Positions 11,724 through 22,001 of a stretch of DNA of 64,000 nt are shown in pieces (positions within the stretch are counted from its first letter, which is position 1; every line of letters starts with the position of its first letter). This DNA is from Fragilariopsis cylindrus CCMP1102 (taxonomy: Eukaryota > Bacillariophyta > Bacillariophyceae > Bacillariales > Bacillariaceae). The translations under genes were made by a program, and so were the position numbers. The stretch is from the NCBI GenBank assembly GCA_900095095.1, contig FMBT01000464.1:22263-86262 (forward strand), read 5' to 3'. The notes below the pieces were generated by a model. That model was not told where the DNA came from. It worked only from the letters and a program-made list of their open reading frames with translations, and did no database searches.

Positions 11724-14030
11724 CTACCACTGCCAAATTATCGTTCTTGCTGCGTCCTCTGTATCTCCATATAATTTCAAAGGATTGGATATAGATTCCA
11801 CTGGGGCAAAAAGAGGTAATTCTGCTGCAAGGAATGGTAATTCGGGTTCATGAAATGGTGTTAGTCTTATCGTACAGTCATGATTTGTCTCGAGTTCCTC
11901 CCCCAATCGACTCCATCGGTTCAATTCTACGGATAGGTAGCGAATTGTATTTCGGTCGCCTATAATCGCCCCATTGGATGGTAAAGAAGTTCTTGTCAAG
12001 GCATTTCGTATGTAATTCGGTAATTTTAATGTCGATTCGATTCCATCTAAGACAGCCTTTTTTTTAATACGTTTTTCTGTATGCAACTTCTGATTCTTGA
12101 TTTCAAAATTGGAGAGCAATCTCAGAGTTGTCTTCGATACCGGCTTTGTTATGAACCGTCGTTTACTTTGTTGGTGCGACTTGCTACGATAGGTATCGAT
12201 ATTATCCCAACAAACATCAATGGCCGATTGGATTTTAGCGGACATAATTTCTTTTGATAGATGCACCTGGGTGCAATTAGCCTTCGATTGTTCCATTACA
12301 GTCGACGACACAATCATTCGTCCCAACGACAATGCAATAGCAGTGTGATTTCCAATTAATGGACAATCTCTTGCCGCTAACAGGATCGAAATAGCATGAT
12401 TAGAGATATCGTCATATGTAGTATTTTCTTGGTGGTCGCCTGAAGTAACCTCTATTCGTTTTCTGTGATCATTAACTATTGGTATTGATCTTGATTGTTG
12501 ATAGTAAAGTTCAAGTTCGCTTGCAACTGTATCATTGTCCACAAAGTCGGAATCTGTCTCCGAATTGACGTTGGGATTGCAAAGAACAGTAGTATTATCT
12601 CTGGGAGATAAACATTCCATGTTTTTATTTTTCCTCTGGGATGATAGGGATTTTTCCGTTTTTTCTTCCAAGGCGAGACAACCAACTTCTAATGTAAAAT
12701 GTGCATAGACGCACCAAATACCTGCTAATCGATCCCGGACAGTTACAAGTGAAACGAGATCTTCATTATGTGTCGGGTGTATTTCAAGTTTCTTCAAGAC
12801 GTCTTCCACTTCATCATAGTTTTTCTTTATTATTTGATGGAGGCAGTCAAAGCAAGACCGAACAAGACCAGCTGCCAATCGAACTCGTAACCAACGATAT
12901 AGAATGTAAGGGGAACCTATAGAAGATATCTTCTTTTCGAAAGGCTGGTTCTTCGTCAACAACCTTGATGTTAAAGTATTGAGACGAGCGATTGGTGTCT
13001 GCAGAATATATATTCGTTTCTGTGGATCAGGTTCATTCAATCTCTTCCATAGCTTCCATTGTAAGGAATGTTCTCTCGGGATATAGCAATCCTTGATATT
13101 ATTATTCTGTCTCCTTTCATTTTCCATTCCCGTTATATCATTATCATCAATATCATCTTTTCTCGTGTCGTTGATCCTTGATATAGGTCGTAATTTCCAG
13201 GTAGTATTTCCCCAAGTTTTTGAATTCAAAGGATTTGATGTTGCGGTTATCAGTCCCTCAATTTTGCTTATTATATAATTACTGCCTCTAGTAGCAAGAC
13301 GACAATTCTTGTTCTTCTTGTTGTTCTTCTTCTTCTTGATAGACGACGATAATTCTTTCGATAATTTCGAACAATTCCAGGAAGAATCGTCCCAAAAATT
13401 TGGATGCAAAGAAGGATTGTAAGGAGCAGAATACTGTTTTATCACCTTGCTGTTGCAATTAATTTTATTACTATGAGATCTACTTGTACTTGTACTTGAT
13501 ATAGAATCATCTTGTATTTTCTTTGTTTTGTTTTTAGGAGAAGTATGTTGCTGCCATTTCTCGTTCTTGTTGTATCTTTTTCTCTTTCTTCTTGTATTGT
13601 AATGTTGTTTTACTATTGTATCTGACGATGGTGATACTTCTGAATAACAGGCTTGTTGTTCTTGTTGCACCGAGTAGTTGGACAACGAACATGCCGATTC
13701 TTCACATGATATACTTGTACCGGTAGAAGAACCACAGAAAGATACCAAACGATGTGTATCCAAAGTTCTGTTGTTTTCAGCAGCAATTCTATTTGAAATG
13801 GTTGCTGTTGTACAAGTAGGAGGAATTATTATGTTGTTTCCGTTTGAGAATGACTCTGTATCTTCTGATACTCTTCTTGATTTATTTGACGATTGATTAA
13901 CGTTCATAGTAGGAAGAATACATTTCTTCTTTGCTAAGCCTTGAAGGACCTCGATATATCGTTTTCGACTGCTGCTGCTACCCGTATCAGTACTACTGTA
14001 GAACGAATCAAATTCCAATGCGAACGACAT
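11724..14030 (-). CDS. Unrecognised 768-aa nuclear-looking protein
   Basis: Single exon with no family I recognise. The first ~290 residues are low complexity, rich in Ser, Asn, Lys and Arg, with basic clusters resembling nuclear localisation signals (TRRKRKRYNK, KKKKNNKKNKN). Residues about 310-460 look folded: WKLWKRLNEPDPQ, then a helix-rich block with YRWLRVRLAAGLV and LAGIWCVYAHFTL. After an acidic, Ser-rich linker, a second conserved-looking block runs through SILLAARDCPLIGN and ends FLAAELPLFAP...WQW near the C-terminus. No metal clusters, catalytic motifs or membrane segments are visible. The start is the first ATG after stops in frame. It converges with the methyltransferase gene, with 122 bp between the stops. 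Confidence 0.75.
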   Translation of the reverse strand: MSFALEFDSFYSSTDTGSSSSRKRYIEVLQGLAKKKCILPTMNVNQSSNKSRRVSEDTESFSNGNNIIIPPTCTTATISNRIAAENNRTLDTHRLVSFCGSSTGTSISCEESACSLSNYSVQQEQQACYSEVSPSSDTIVKQHYNTRRKRKRYNKNEKWQQHTSPKNKTKKIQDDSISSTSTSRSHSNKINCNSKVIKQYSAPYNPSLHPNFWDDSSWNCSKLSKELSSSIKKKKNNKKNKNCRLATRGSNYIISKIEGLITATSNPLNSKTWGNTTWKLRPISRINDTRKDDIDDNDITGMENERRQNNNIKDCYIPREHSLQWKLWKRLNEPDPQKRIYILQTPIARLNTLTSRLLTKNQPFEKKISSIGSPYILYRWLRVRLAAGLVRSCFDCLHQIIKKNYDEVEDVLKKLEIHPTHNEDLVSLVTVRDRLAGIWCVYAHFTLEVGCLALEEKTEKSLSSQRKNKNMECLSPRDNTTVLCNPNVNSETDSDFVDNDTVASELELYYQQSRSIPIVNDHRKRIEVTSGDHQENTTYDDISNHAISILLAARDCPLIGNHTAIALSLGRMIVSSTVMEQSKANCTQVHLSKEIMSAKIQSAIDVCWDNIDTYRSKSHQQSKRRFITKPVSKTTLRLLSNFEIKNQKLHTEKRIKKKAVLDGIESTLKLPNYIRNALTRTSLPSNGAIIGDRNTIRYLSVELNRWSRLGEELETNHDCTIRLTPFHEPELPFLAAELPLFAPVESISNPLKLYGDTEDAARTIIWQW

Positions 14031-15464
14031 CTTGTGTGTTTTTAAGAAGACAGGAAGAAAAAAATATTATAATATTGTTGACAACTTGCTTGCTTATTTT
14101 GTTAACACAATAGGGAGAGATGTTCTCCTTGTACTTGTTCCTCTTTTTCACTAGAAGAAGATAGCAGCAATTACACTTTGATGAACTTTGTATCGTATGA
14201 TGCTATATTATATTCTTTATTTATCTGTCGACTCAATACAATCGATAGACCTTTCTATGCTATGGGTTGATCTCGCTCCGCCCTTCTGTTTTTTGTTGTT
14301 GTCCGTCAGCCTTCTACAAAAGCAAAAAAGTAGTGTACAGTACCAGTAATACCCACAGTAACGCTACCGCAAGATATAGAGCCGAAGTCATACAACGGCG
14401 TAAGTACTACAGTGTACTAGTAAAGCGCATCCAATATTTTTTCTCTATGAAAACAATACACACCAAGCAAATACAGAGAGAGAGAGAGAAGTAATGCATG
14501 CCTAAGTATATTTTCTTTTGTTTCATCTACTTTTATAAGCCTAAGCTATACTACAGTACGTCACAGATTATTACTTACAGAAAAGCGACCAAATATTTTC
14601 AATTAGAACCGATTAAAGAATTCGCTTCAATATAAAAAATAAATATTAGTCACCTGCCGCATGCTGATTTTAGTTTATAACAGATTTGATATATTATGGT
14701 ACTTCCTCCAGCGACCGCTAAGTGATTGTGCGCTATCGATTGGAATTATTATACCATAAAGCTCTTCGAACCCTTAAGATCTAACCACAAAATGCGAAAT
14801 GTACCAAAAAAATAAAAATAAGCGACGATTCTAAGGGTACAATTTATTATATGATGTAATAATTCCAAGCGATAGCGCGCAGTCATTTAGCGCTCACTGG
14901 AGGAAGCAACTTATGTTAGTAAACTTTTATACATAATAATATTATTTATTAGATGTACACTACGCCTATGTATTTTCAAATATTTGTTTGTATTGTGTCA
15001 CGTGTCACGCGTGGCAAACGTAATTCAATTTTATTCGAAGTAGTCTTAGAATTCGCTTTGTTGACTCTGATTCGAACGAGTCAAGTCGATTAATGCTTAC
15101 CTGTGTTACTTCAAAACTATTTTTATTTTTCTCCATTTTTACACTTCTTATTACAACTCTCGAATAGCTTGTTGTCGTAGTAATATACATAACGAAATCA
15201 ATGTAAGTATGGTAAATCAAGATGGTTTTAATTTTACTGTAGACATCTAAGCTATTATGATACTATCTTTACTGACAGGAAAATTAGCGGAATGATACTG
15301 TACTGGTCAATTTAGATGGCGTAGCCGTGTTGGAATTTGATTCCGATATGCTTGTACTAGTAGTTATTTAATTATGCCGTCTCCTGTAAAAGCTTTGCTC
15401 TGTATCTCACTCTACTATTTTCATTCTTTTAACTTCCTATCCTCGTAATCGTAGATAAGACAAA
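14031..15464. other. Gene-free stretch with an inverted-repeat element
   Basis: About 1.4 kb between the unknown 768-aa gene and eL20. Contains a short AG run (about 14476-14490) and the inverted repeat listed separately. The rest is AT-rich with no gene seen. Confidence 0.5.
14702..14906. repeat. MITE-like imperfect inverted repeat, two 49-nt arms
   Basis: Left arm 14702-14750 and right arm 14858-14906 pair as reverse complements with 43 of 49 positions matching by eye, both ends starting CTTCCTCCAG. The 107-nt spacer contains a second shorter inverted pair around ACCCTTAAG / TAAGGGT. No open frame lies inside. A non-autonomous DNA-transposon remnant is the likeliest reading. No clear target-site duplication was seen. 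Confidence 0.65.
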
Positions 15465-16016
15465 ATGACTGTTGCCGGTATCATGAAACAATATCAGGTG
15501 GTGGGCCGAAAAGCCCCCACTGAGGAAAATCCTAACCCAGAAGCATACAGGATGATCATCTTTTCCCCCAACGCTGTTATTGCCAAATCGAAATTCTGGT
15601 ACTACATGCATCAATTTAGAAAGATGAAGAAGACTACAGGTGAAATTTTGGACGTAGTTGAAATTGTTGAAAAGAATCGTAGAATTGTTAAGAATTACGG
15701 TATCTGGTTACGATACAATTCACGATCGGGAACCCATAATATGTACCGCGAGTTCAGAGACGTTTCTCTGACTGGTGCTGTTTCACAATTGTACGATGAG
15801 ATGGCTGGACGTCATCGAGCCCGTCCTCGATCCATTCAAATTATCCGAACTTCCACTGTTGCTGCCAAGGACTTAAAGCGTGCCAATGGTATGCAATTCG
15901 CACAAGCCAATGTTAAATTCCCTCTTGCCCATCGTGTCGCTAGTGGAAAACGTGGACAAAAAGCTCTTTCTGGTTCTACATTCACCACTGTTCGTCCAAC
16001 AACCTACCTTGGTTAG
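15465..16016 (+). CDS. RPL18A: 60S ribosomal protein eL20 (L18a)
   Basis: Single exon, 183 aa, full length for the family. It opens MTVAGIMKQYQVVGRK, followed by family landmarks YRMIIFSPN, AKSKFWYYMHQFRKMKK, GIWLRYNSRSGTHNMYREFRD, GAVSQLYDEMAGRHRAR and SIQIIRT. It ends KFPLAHRV followed by a basic tail with TTVRPTTYLG. This is a cytosolic large-subunit protein near the central protuberance that contacts 5S rRNA and the P stalk base. The start is set by the conserved N-terminus. Intronless, like several neighbours. Confidence 0.97.
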   Translation: MTVAGIMKQYQVVGRKAPTEENPNPEAYRMIIFSPNAVIAKSKFWYYMHQFRKMKKTTGEILDVVEIVEKNRRIVKNYGIWLRYNSRSGTHNMYREFRDVSLTGAVSQLYDEMAGRHRARPRSIQIIRTSTVAAKDLKRANGMQFAQANVKFPLAHRVASGKRGQKALSGSTFTTVRPTTYLG

Positions 16017-16534
16017 AAAAACAAACAATCAGTAACTAGAATATCCTAAACAAAAACACTCATCACCCCCAAATGTTTTATCTGTTTTACACTGATCATA
16101 TATCAATCTATTGCATTGCACTATTTAGTATTTGTAGAAGGTACAATATAATCAGATACAGCACACTTAAAAGATCTTAATTTTCAACCAATTGAATTAT
16201 CCTATGCAGTGGTATATTACACAGAAATTGTTGCTCTCTTTGTTCCTTGTTAACCCAACATCACGATCGACATGGCACTACCATAAGTACAATTTCTACC
16301 GGTATACTAATACTTTACGAGTGAAGCAACTCTCTTGTTAAACGATCTATTATATTGTATGTCTGCGTAGTTTAAATGTTAAAATAAGATGATGCGAATT
16401 GTTGAAAACCCTGATCTATTAATCTAAGCCAACAAGCACCAATATCAGTCAATGCAAGTAGAACAAATCATACAATGGTACAAGTTTTGCATTGTATTAG
16501 TATTAGTATTGGTATTGATCTTGATCCTACCGTA
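16017..16534. other. Convergent 3' flanks of eL20 and PGAM5-like gene
   Basis: About 520 bp of AT-rich sequence with no gene or RNA recognised. Confidence 0.5.
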
Positions 16535-17704
16535 TCACCATCTAAAACCATGTAGTCCCGAAAATGATGTATCATCATAATCTAAATGTCCAACATCCCC
16601 CATCATTCTTGCTGATACCATCCCATTTGGCCGTATAACAAGATATGTAATAGAACAATTAAAAGTACATAATCGAAGCCAAGCTTCAGGTGGTAACTGT
16701 AAAGCACGACAGAAGAAGTATCGTATTATATTTCCGTGACAAACGATTACCTCAAATTCATTTTTATCTTCATCTTCATCATCATCATCATCATCATCTT
16801 TATCACTACTTGTCGGAGGTATAGTTACATCCTCATCCTCATCATCATCTCGATGGAAATACTTTCGAAATGCTTCTTCTATACGGTCGTGATTTTCATC
16901 AATTTCTTCAGTTCCACCAATAATGTCTGGTCGGATAGGAACCATAGGGGCAGGAAGGGCCTCATTAAGAAGTGGATCTGGTTTCTGAACAAAGACTTTT
17001 TGATCTTGATCTTGAAATTGCTGAGCGATTAATTGTGCTGTTTCCTTAGCACGGACCATATTTGACACGTGAATTGCCTTAACGGAACATTGTCCATTAA
17101 ATTTACATGTTTCAAAGTTCATTGACCCCTTCGCAATTTTTGTCAAACGAATTCCTGTTTGAATAGCTTGACGTCGACCTAATGGAGTTAATGTACGATA
17201 AATATCTTCTTCTCGTCGTTCATCGTATTGTCCATGTCTCACTAACAATATGTGACGTGATTTTTTCGTTCTCTTTTTTCTCACATTCTTTTTCTTATTG
17301 TTGTTCCTGTTAGATGAATTGGCTTGACCATTGCGGAATGCTTCCAGGGAAGTATCGCTTGTCATCTTTCCATCCCAATTGTAATCCCAAAGTGGATACG
17401 GGACATTTGGTACGTGCATCTGTCGTTTCAAACATTGACCTCCAAATAATAACCCATCGTCGTCACTGCCGTCTTTTGATTGTGCTTGTGGCGACGGTGT
17501 TGCTGATTCGGACAGTGTAATCGTTGTTGTTGGAAGGAATCTTCGGATAAACGATGACGATTCTTCGTTAATGTAGTTGTCGTCATTGTCCATAGCTGCT
17601 ACCGCTGCAACGCAGATCGCAGGTAGAGCTCCAAATAGACAGCAACGTGATGAGGAAGAATATGACTGTTTGGAAATACGTGCCAAGGATGCAAAGGAGA
17701 ACAT
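16535..17704 (-). CDS. PGAM5: PGAM5-type mitochondrial Ser/Thr phosphatase
   Basis: Single exon, 389 aa. Histidine phosphatase superfamily: ILLVRHGQY with phospho-acceptor His about 157, TLTPLGRRQA, SNMVRAKETA with the catalytic Arg, and IVCHGNIIRYF with the second His about 323. The C-terminal SITYLVIRPNG...GDVGHLD block is characteristic of PGAM5 rather than glycolytic mutase. Residues 106-111 read WDYNWD, matching the WDPNWD multimerisation motif of animal PGAM5. The N-terminus has a Ser/Arg-rich, mildly hydrophobic leader compatible with mitochondrial targeting. In animals PGAM5 dephosphorylates Ser/Thr/His targets and acts in mitophagy and fission. An acidic Asp/Glu-rich insertion lies at about residues 286-316, between the catalytic halves. 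Divergent from SUMO. Confidence 0.88.
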   Translation of the reverse strand: MFSFASLARISKQSYSSSSRCCLFGALPAICVAAVAAMDNDDNYINEESSSFIRRFLPTTTITLSESATPSPQAQSKDGSDDDGLLFGGQCLKRQMHVPNVPYPLWDYNWDGKMTSDTSLEAFRNGQANSSNRNNNKKKNVRKKRTKKSRHILLVRHGQYDERREEDIYRTLTPLGRRQAIQTGIRLTKIAKGSMNFETCKFNGQCSVKAIHVSNMVRAKETAQLIAQQFQDQDQKVFVQKPDPLLNEALPAPMVPIRPDIIGGTEEIDENHDRIEEAFRKYFHRDDDEDEDVTIPPTSSDKDDDDDDDEDEDKNEFEVIVCHGNIIRYFFCRALQLPPEAWLRLCTFNCSITYLVIRPNGMVSARMMGDVGHLDYDDTSFSGLHGFRW

Positions 17705-18575
17705 GCTTTCATTGCTTGTATTTGCTATTATAACCAGTATTGACAGGTATGATCGAATGCTAAGTGATGAAATGATATATAAAATAAAAGATTTGATTGA
17801 TTGTGTTCTTTAGCAATGGTATGATAAGGGACTAATTCAGTAACGATACAGAGTGCCGTGCTGCAGTACATTACAGGAGATTAAGAATAATATGAGAACA
17901 AGATCTGCTGGAAATCAACTGGAAGAACACCAGACAAAAGTGGCCATAGTGATAGGAAAAGCACAATAGCACATACACAATGAAAGGATAGGATAGGAAC
18001 AAGAGTAGAACCTGGAGCAACAACAACAACAGAACAGAACAGGGCCCAGGTCATGTCAATGGGAAGGTGTCAAAGGTTTTCTCTCTGTGTACAGAATGAC
18101 ACAAAAGCTGTAGGTGGTTATGTTATGTCCCCAAATGCAAAGCCATTGTACAAATTTATGGCAAAGCACCTTACCCAGTAAATCATACTGGAACTCTACT
18201 GGCTGGGTCAATATACATGTACAATATATATCCTACTTATGTGTATAATATTATATATTATTATCTAAAGTATTGTGGATTTTGAACAATGCTACGGTAG
18301 CTTTATGCGCGGGAAAATTAAGACTTTCTAAGAAGAAAACTAAATTGTTCACGATCGAAGGCAGGATTTGGCGCGCAGCTGGTTCTGATGCGCTCCTGAC
18401 TTTTTACGCGATAAAACACACGAGAAATTAAAAAATAGAGAGGTCCTACACTTTTTGATCTTGTTGGAGCCGCCATTTCAGTTCAGCAAATAACAACAAC
18501 ATAATATTTTTTTGTGTTACATTCATACCGCATTTTTAATTCTTCTATTCCAATAATCACTAACTTAACATCATT
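17705..18575. other. Divergent flank between PGAM5-like gene and SUMO
   Basis: About 870 bp, with no gene or RNA recognised. It should contain both promoters and the SUMO 5' leader. Confidence 0.5.
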
Positions 18576-19236
18576 ATGTCTGACAACGAAGGAGGAGCAG
18601 GTGCCCCTGAAGCAAAGAACGAACCAATTACTATTCGAGTCCGTGATCAGGTGAGTTTTAATTTTTTTGGTTTTTGACCGTAACTAACGTTATTGCGGTG
18701 ATGAGATACCAATAAGTTACACAGTACAATGTATTTTTGTTGTTAACACTTCTTAGCCTTAGCTACTACACCCCAATCTTAGTTCAAAATCAATCTTGTT
18801 TTCGAGAAGACGACGGGACAACACCCTGATTAGCTTAAACTTGTCTGCGTAATATGTGTATGTGTGTGTAAAATTTTAGGGTAAAAATTATTAAGTTTTA
18901 CATCTAAAATTTATATTCTCATTCAAATATTTCTTTTTTTCCCTCTATCTTTTTTTCCACTCGTTTCTATTTGGTTTGGTTTCTTTCACTTTCTACGAAA
19001 TCTTTCTACGAAATAAAACATTATAGACCGGTGAGGAAACGTTCTTTAAGATTAAAAAGTCTACTAAAATGTCCAAGGTATTTAACACATACGCACAACG
19101 TAAGGGTGTACAGATGAGCTCTCTTCGATTCCTTTTGGATGGAGAACGTATCGCTGAAACTATGACACCACAAGATTTAGAATTAGATGATCAAGATCAA
19201 ATTGATTGTATGCTTGAACAATCTGGTGGATTGTAA
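18576..19236 (+). CDS. SUMO: SUMO, small ubiquitin-like modifier
   Basis: Two exons, 18576-18650 and 19027-19236, with a 376-bp GT-AG intron, giving a 94-aa precursor. Neither exon is long enough to stand out alone. The N-terminal flexible tail (MSDNEGGAGAPEAKNEP) precedes the ubiquitin fold: ITIRVRDQ joins across the intron to TGEETFFKIKKSTKM, then RKGVQMSSLRFLLDGERI, TPQDLELDDQDQID and the C-terminal QSGGL. The Gly-Gly pair is the conjugation site, and one Leu must be removed by a SUMO protease before use. Conjugated to nuclear proteins by the SAE1/SAE2-UBC9 cascade. No canonical consensus SUMOylation Lys (psi-K-x-E) is obvious in the N-tail, apart from AKNE. The window also carries the ubiquitin E1, which does not charge SUMO. 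Confidence 0.96.
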
Positions 19237-20203
19237 TGTAAATAATACATTTTTATGTGAGAATGAAGGATGTAAAGAAGAAAGAGAAAAAAAAGAATTA
19301 TAATACGGATAGATTTTTAATGGTAGCGCTTGCTTGCTAGCTTGTTGTTTTATACTCGGAGCTTGCAAGCTCATTCGTTCATTGCGTCATGAATTTACCT
19401 ACCTTCATCAAGATATTAAAACAAACAAAAAAAGAAAACAAACAAAATATTAAATTATATATCTAATAATAATAATATCATATTGACTTGTTGACTACGG
19501 TATATAATAATATGTACTATCACTGCCATGGGAATCAATGACTATTTGGGTGTCATCTATAATAAAATATAAATACATGTACTTTTTTATTAACCGGCGA
19601 CAATTTTTATTATAACATATGTAAGGATTATTATTATTTTAGTTAACAAAAACAATATAATACATAGCAGACTATGATACAATACAATACAATCCAATAG
19701 ATGATACATAGTACGTAAATGTAGTCGTAGATCCGAAATGTTTCATCCTTCGTCCTGTCGCACCAAATCGTCCTTCATCATTGGCCAGAACTAACCTCAA
19801 ATGCGAAACAAACTAATATACAATATTGGTCGAGGAGAAACGGAGATGCTACGGTATAAGCTTGAGTCCTACAACATATTCAATAGTATAATATTTTTAA
19901 ATACGCTCAATGTGGAGTATTTGATACACACAAACACACACACACACACACACACACGTATGTATATATATATATATATATATATACTATCTATCTATTA
20001 TCTATCTATATTAGTAAAAGAACTAAGCAGATCGATCAAGTTAGTTTGTTAGTTACCTATCTACGAGGGATATAGTCCTAATCTTTATACTATAATACAT
20101 AACATATTGAATATTTATTCCTTTGCTATGTTCAATTTTCAAATCCAAACCAATAATTACAATTATATAGAAAAAGTAATATTCTATTCTATTTCATTTT
20201 ATT
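19237..20203. other. Convergent flank with microsatellite
   Basis: About 970 bp of very AT-rich sequence between the SUMO and prolyl-hydroxylase 3' ends. Apart from the microsatellite listed separately nothing is recognised. Confidence 0.5.
19926..19986. repeat. Compound (CA)n-(TA)n microsatellite
   Basis: A CA run is followed directly by a TA run, then a few imperfect CTAT units. A simple-sequence repeat with no coding role. Confidence 0.9.
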
Positions 20204-21310
20204 CTACCCGTATATCAAATCTGTTCTTAAAACATATTTTTTACCACTTAAGACGACATCCGCTTCATGTTCTAAGCAATGATTGCCGTGTACATGAAGA
20301 AGAAGTGATCCAACTTGTGGTGAGTATGCGATCGAATTATTATTGATATTATTTTTCTTTCGATTCCGCTTGGAAGAGGGAAGATGAAATCTTGTTGCAC
20401 CCCCCTCACAGGTTGAAAGATATAGGAGCATTGTCATTTCGGTTTTACAAGTAGTAGTTCTTGTCCTTGTACTTGTACTTGTAGCAGATCCATTACCATT
20501 ATCACCACTATCACCTTTATAACCGGTAACAACATTACTTCCGTCAACATGTCTACCGAATGCATGTCCCTTGTTGTATCTATAAACACGAAGGTTTGGA
20601 TTGCAATTGATTGGTTTGTATTCATTACGATACAAATCGGCCGTTTCTTGTTGTATCTGTGAAAGTATGGATGTACTTGTATTTGTACTTACATTACTGT
20701 TGTGTTTGTGTATGTGATTATTATCATTGTTGTTGTTGTTGTTGACATCACTAGCATCACCATCACCACAATGAATCATCCCCTTGGTTGCCATCGTCAT
20801 TCCCTGTAATCGTTTAAAGATCCGATCTGATAATTCCCTTCCATTGGTTTCTTGCATTCGATAACATTCTCGATTAGCAATATAATTACTGGCTGGGTGA
20901 GCAGTATACTGAAATCCACCACCATCATCATCACCACCACCACCACCACCACCACTAGTACTTCTATTAGTATCACCATCACTATCCGAGAACGATTCAC
21001 AGAAATCAATCCAAGCCTGACATTCTTTCGGTGAAAAGAAGGATGGAATTACCCATACCCGTCCTTTTACGTATTCATGAAGCTCTCGGGATTTGCTATT
21101 ACTGACACCATTGTCATAGTCTTGATAATTTTTATTGCTGTTGTCACTACTGCTGCTGCTGCTGCTGTAGTTGTCATTCGGTACCAGATATAGTGGAAAT
21201 GATTCAAAAGATGACCGTTTAGTAGTTGTTGTTGTAGTCGATGGCAACTGTTCCGCCGTGGATCCGGAAAATTTGTTCTTTCGCTTCTTTGCCATCTTGA
21301 TAACAATCAA
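20204..21310 (-). CDS. 2-oxoglutarate/Fe(II) dioxygenase, prolyl 4-hydroxylase-like
   Basis: Single exon, 368 aa; the second Met (residue 6, MAKKRKNK) may be the true start. A basic, Ser-rich leader precedes the catalytic region, which begins VWVIPSFFSPKECQAWIDFC. Iron ligands are HVD (His254, Asp256, in FGRHVDGSN) and His348 in CLEHEADVV; Arg362 in KKYVLRTDLIY would bind 2-oxoglutarate. The spacing matches the P4Hc / 2OG-FeII superfamily (double-stranded beta helix). Members hydroxylate proline or other side chains, or small molecules; the substrate cannot be read here. Asn, Gly and Ser/Thr-Arg runs interrupt the fold (residues 119-132, 190-197, 275-290). No signal peptide or ER retention signal is visible, so a cytosolic or nuclear site is likelier than collagen-type hydroxylation. 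Confidence 0.85.
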   Translation of the reverse strand: MIVIKMAKKRKNKFSGSTAEQLPSTTTTTTKRSSFESFPLYLVPNDNYSSSSSSSDNSNKNYQDYDNGVSNSKSRELHEYVKGRVWVIPSFFSPKECQAWIDFCESFSDSDGDTNRSTSGGGGGGGDDDGGGFQYTAHPASNYIANRECYRMQETNGRELSDRIFKRLQGMTMATKGMIHCGDGDASDVNNNNNNDNNHIHKHNSNVSTNTSTSILSQIQQETADLYRNEYKPINCNPNLRVYRYNKGHAFGRHVDGSNVVTGYKGDSGDNGNGSATSTSTRTRTTTCKTEMTMLLYLSTCEGGATRFHLPSSKRNRKKNNINNNSIAYSPQVGSLLLHVHGNHCLEHEADVVLSGKKYVLRTDLIYG

Positions 21311-21495
21311 TACAGTACTGGGTTCACAGCTGCTTGTTCAAGTAAGTGTGGGGAAATGCATTCGGCATCAGATCCTCTATGAACAAATAATGATATATAT
21401 TAATGATGCATCGTTATGATTTTTGATTTTAAACATCAATTTTAAATTGAGGGCAAATTAAAAAATCGAGCGAAAAATGAAGGTATTTTCAGCTG

Positions 21496-21517
21496 CCCCC
21501 CCCCGCCCCCCCCCCCC
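21496..21517. repeat. Poly-C tract C9-G-C12
   Basis: A nearly pure cytosine run in the ~350-bp divergent spacer between two genes, in otherwise AT-rich DNA. Possibly a G-quadruplex/i-motif former or a sequencing-fragile site. Confidence 0.9.
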
Positions 21518-21656
21518 GATTTCTAAAAACATCGTTTTACATTTTGTGAATTTGAAATTCATTACACTTCCCTCCTAAAATAACTTCTAATAGTTGACTG
21601 GAGATTTTCATAATCATATACAATATATATAAGTACTTCCATCTACTGTCTCTATC

Positions 21657-22001
21657 ATGGACAACTGGATCGTCTCACAGATATCGTTCTGGTTCACAGT
21701 TCGGAAAGTACAACCAGCAAAAATCGTTGACCAATGTATAGATTTCTTTCTCGATATGACAGTGCCTGGACGAGGTGCAGGGGAAAATAATTGGATAATG
21801 CGTGGCGTACGGTCTGTACAAATTGGAACTGAACGTGCACAGAAAGAAATTGATGTCCGTTCAAGTTTACGTGATTGGGACTCTCAATTTCCGGAAATTC
21901 ATCATGAGATGATAGTTCGTTGGGTATGTGGTGCCATTGCTTCTGCTGTTGTTACTGGTGTTTATCAAAATCTGAAGCAACAACCAAGAAACCGAAAATA
22001 A
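21657..22001 (+). CDS. Small hypothetical protein, 114 aa
   Basis: An intact small frame in the divergent position to the prolyl-hydroxylase-like gene. Composition looks protein-like rather than random: mixed charged and aromatic residues, a GRGAGENNWIMRGVRS segment, DWDSQFPEIHHEM and a C-terminal hydrophobic helix (RWVCGAIASAVVTGVY) followed by a basic tail, suggesting a single C-terminal membrane anchor. No family recognised. Codon use is like its neighbours. Confidence 0.5.
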   Translation: MDNWIVSQISFWFTVRKVQPAKIVDQCIDFFLDMTVPGRGAGENNWIMRGVRSVQIGTERAQKEIDVRSSLRDWDSQFPEIHHEMIVRWVCGAIASAVVTGVYQNLKQQPRNRK

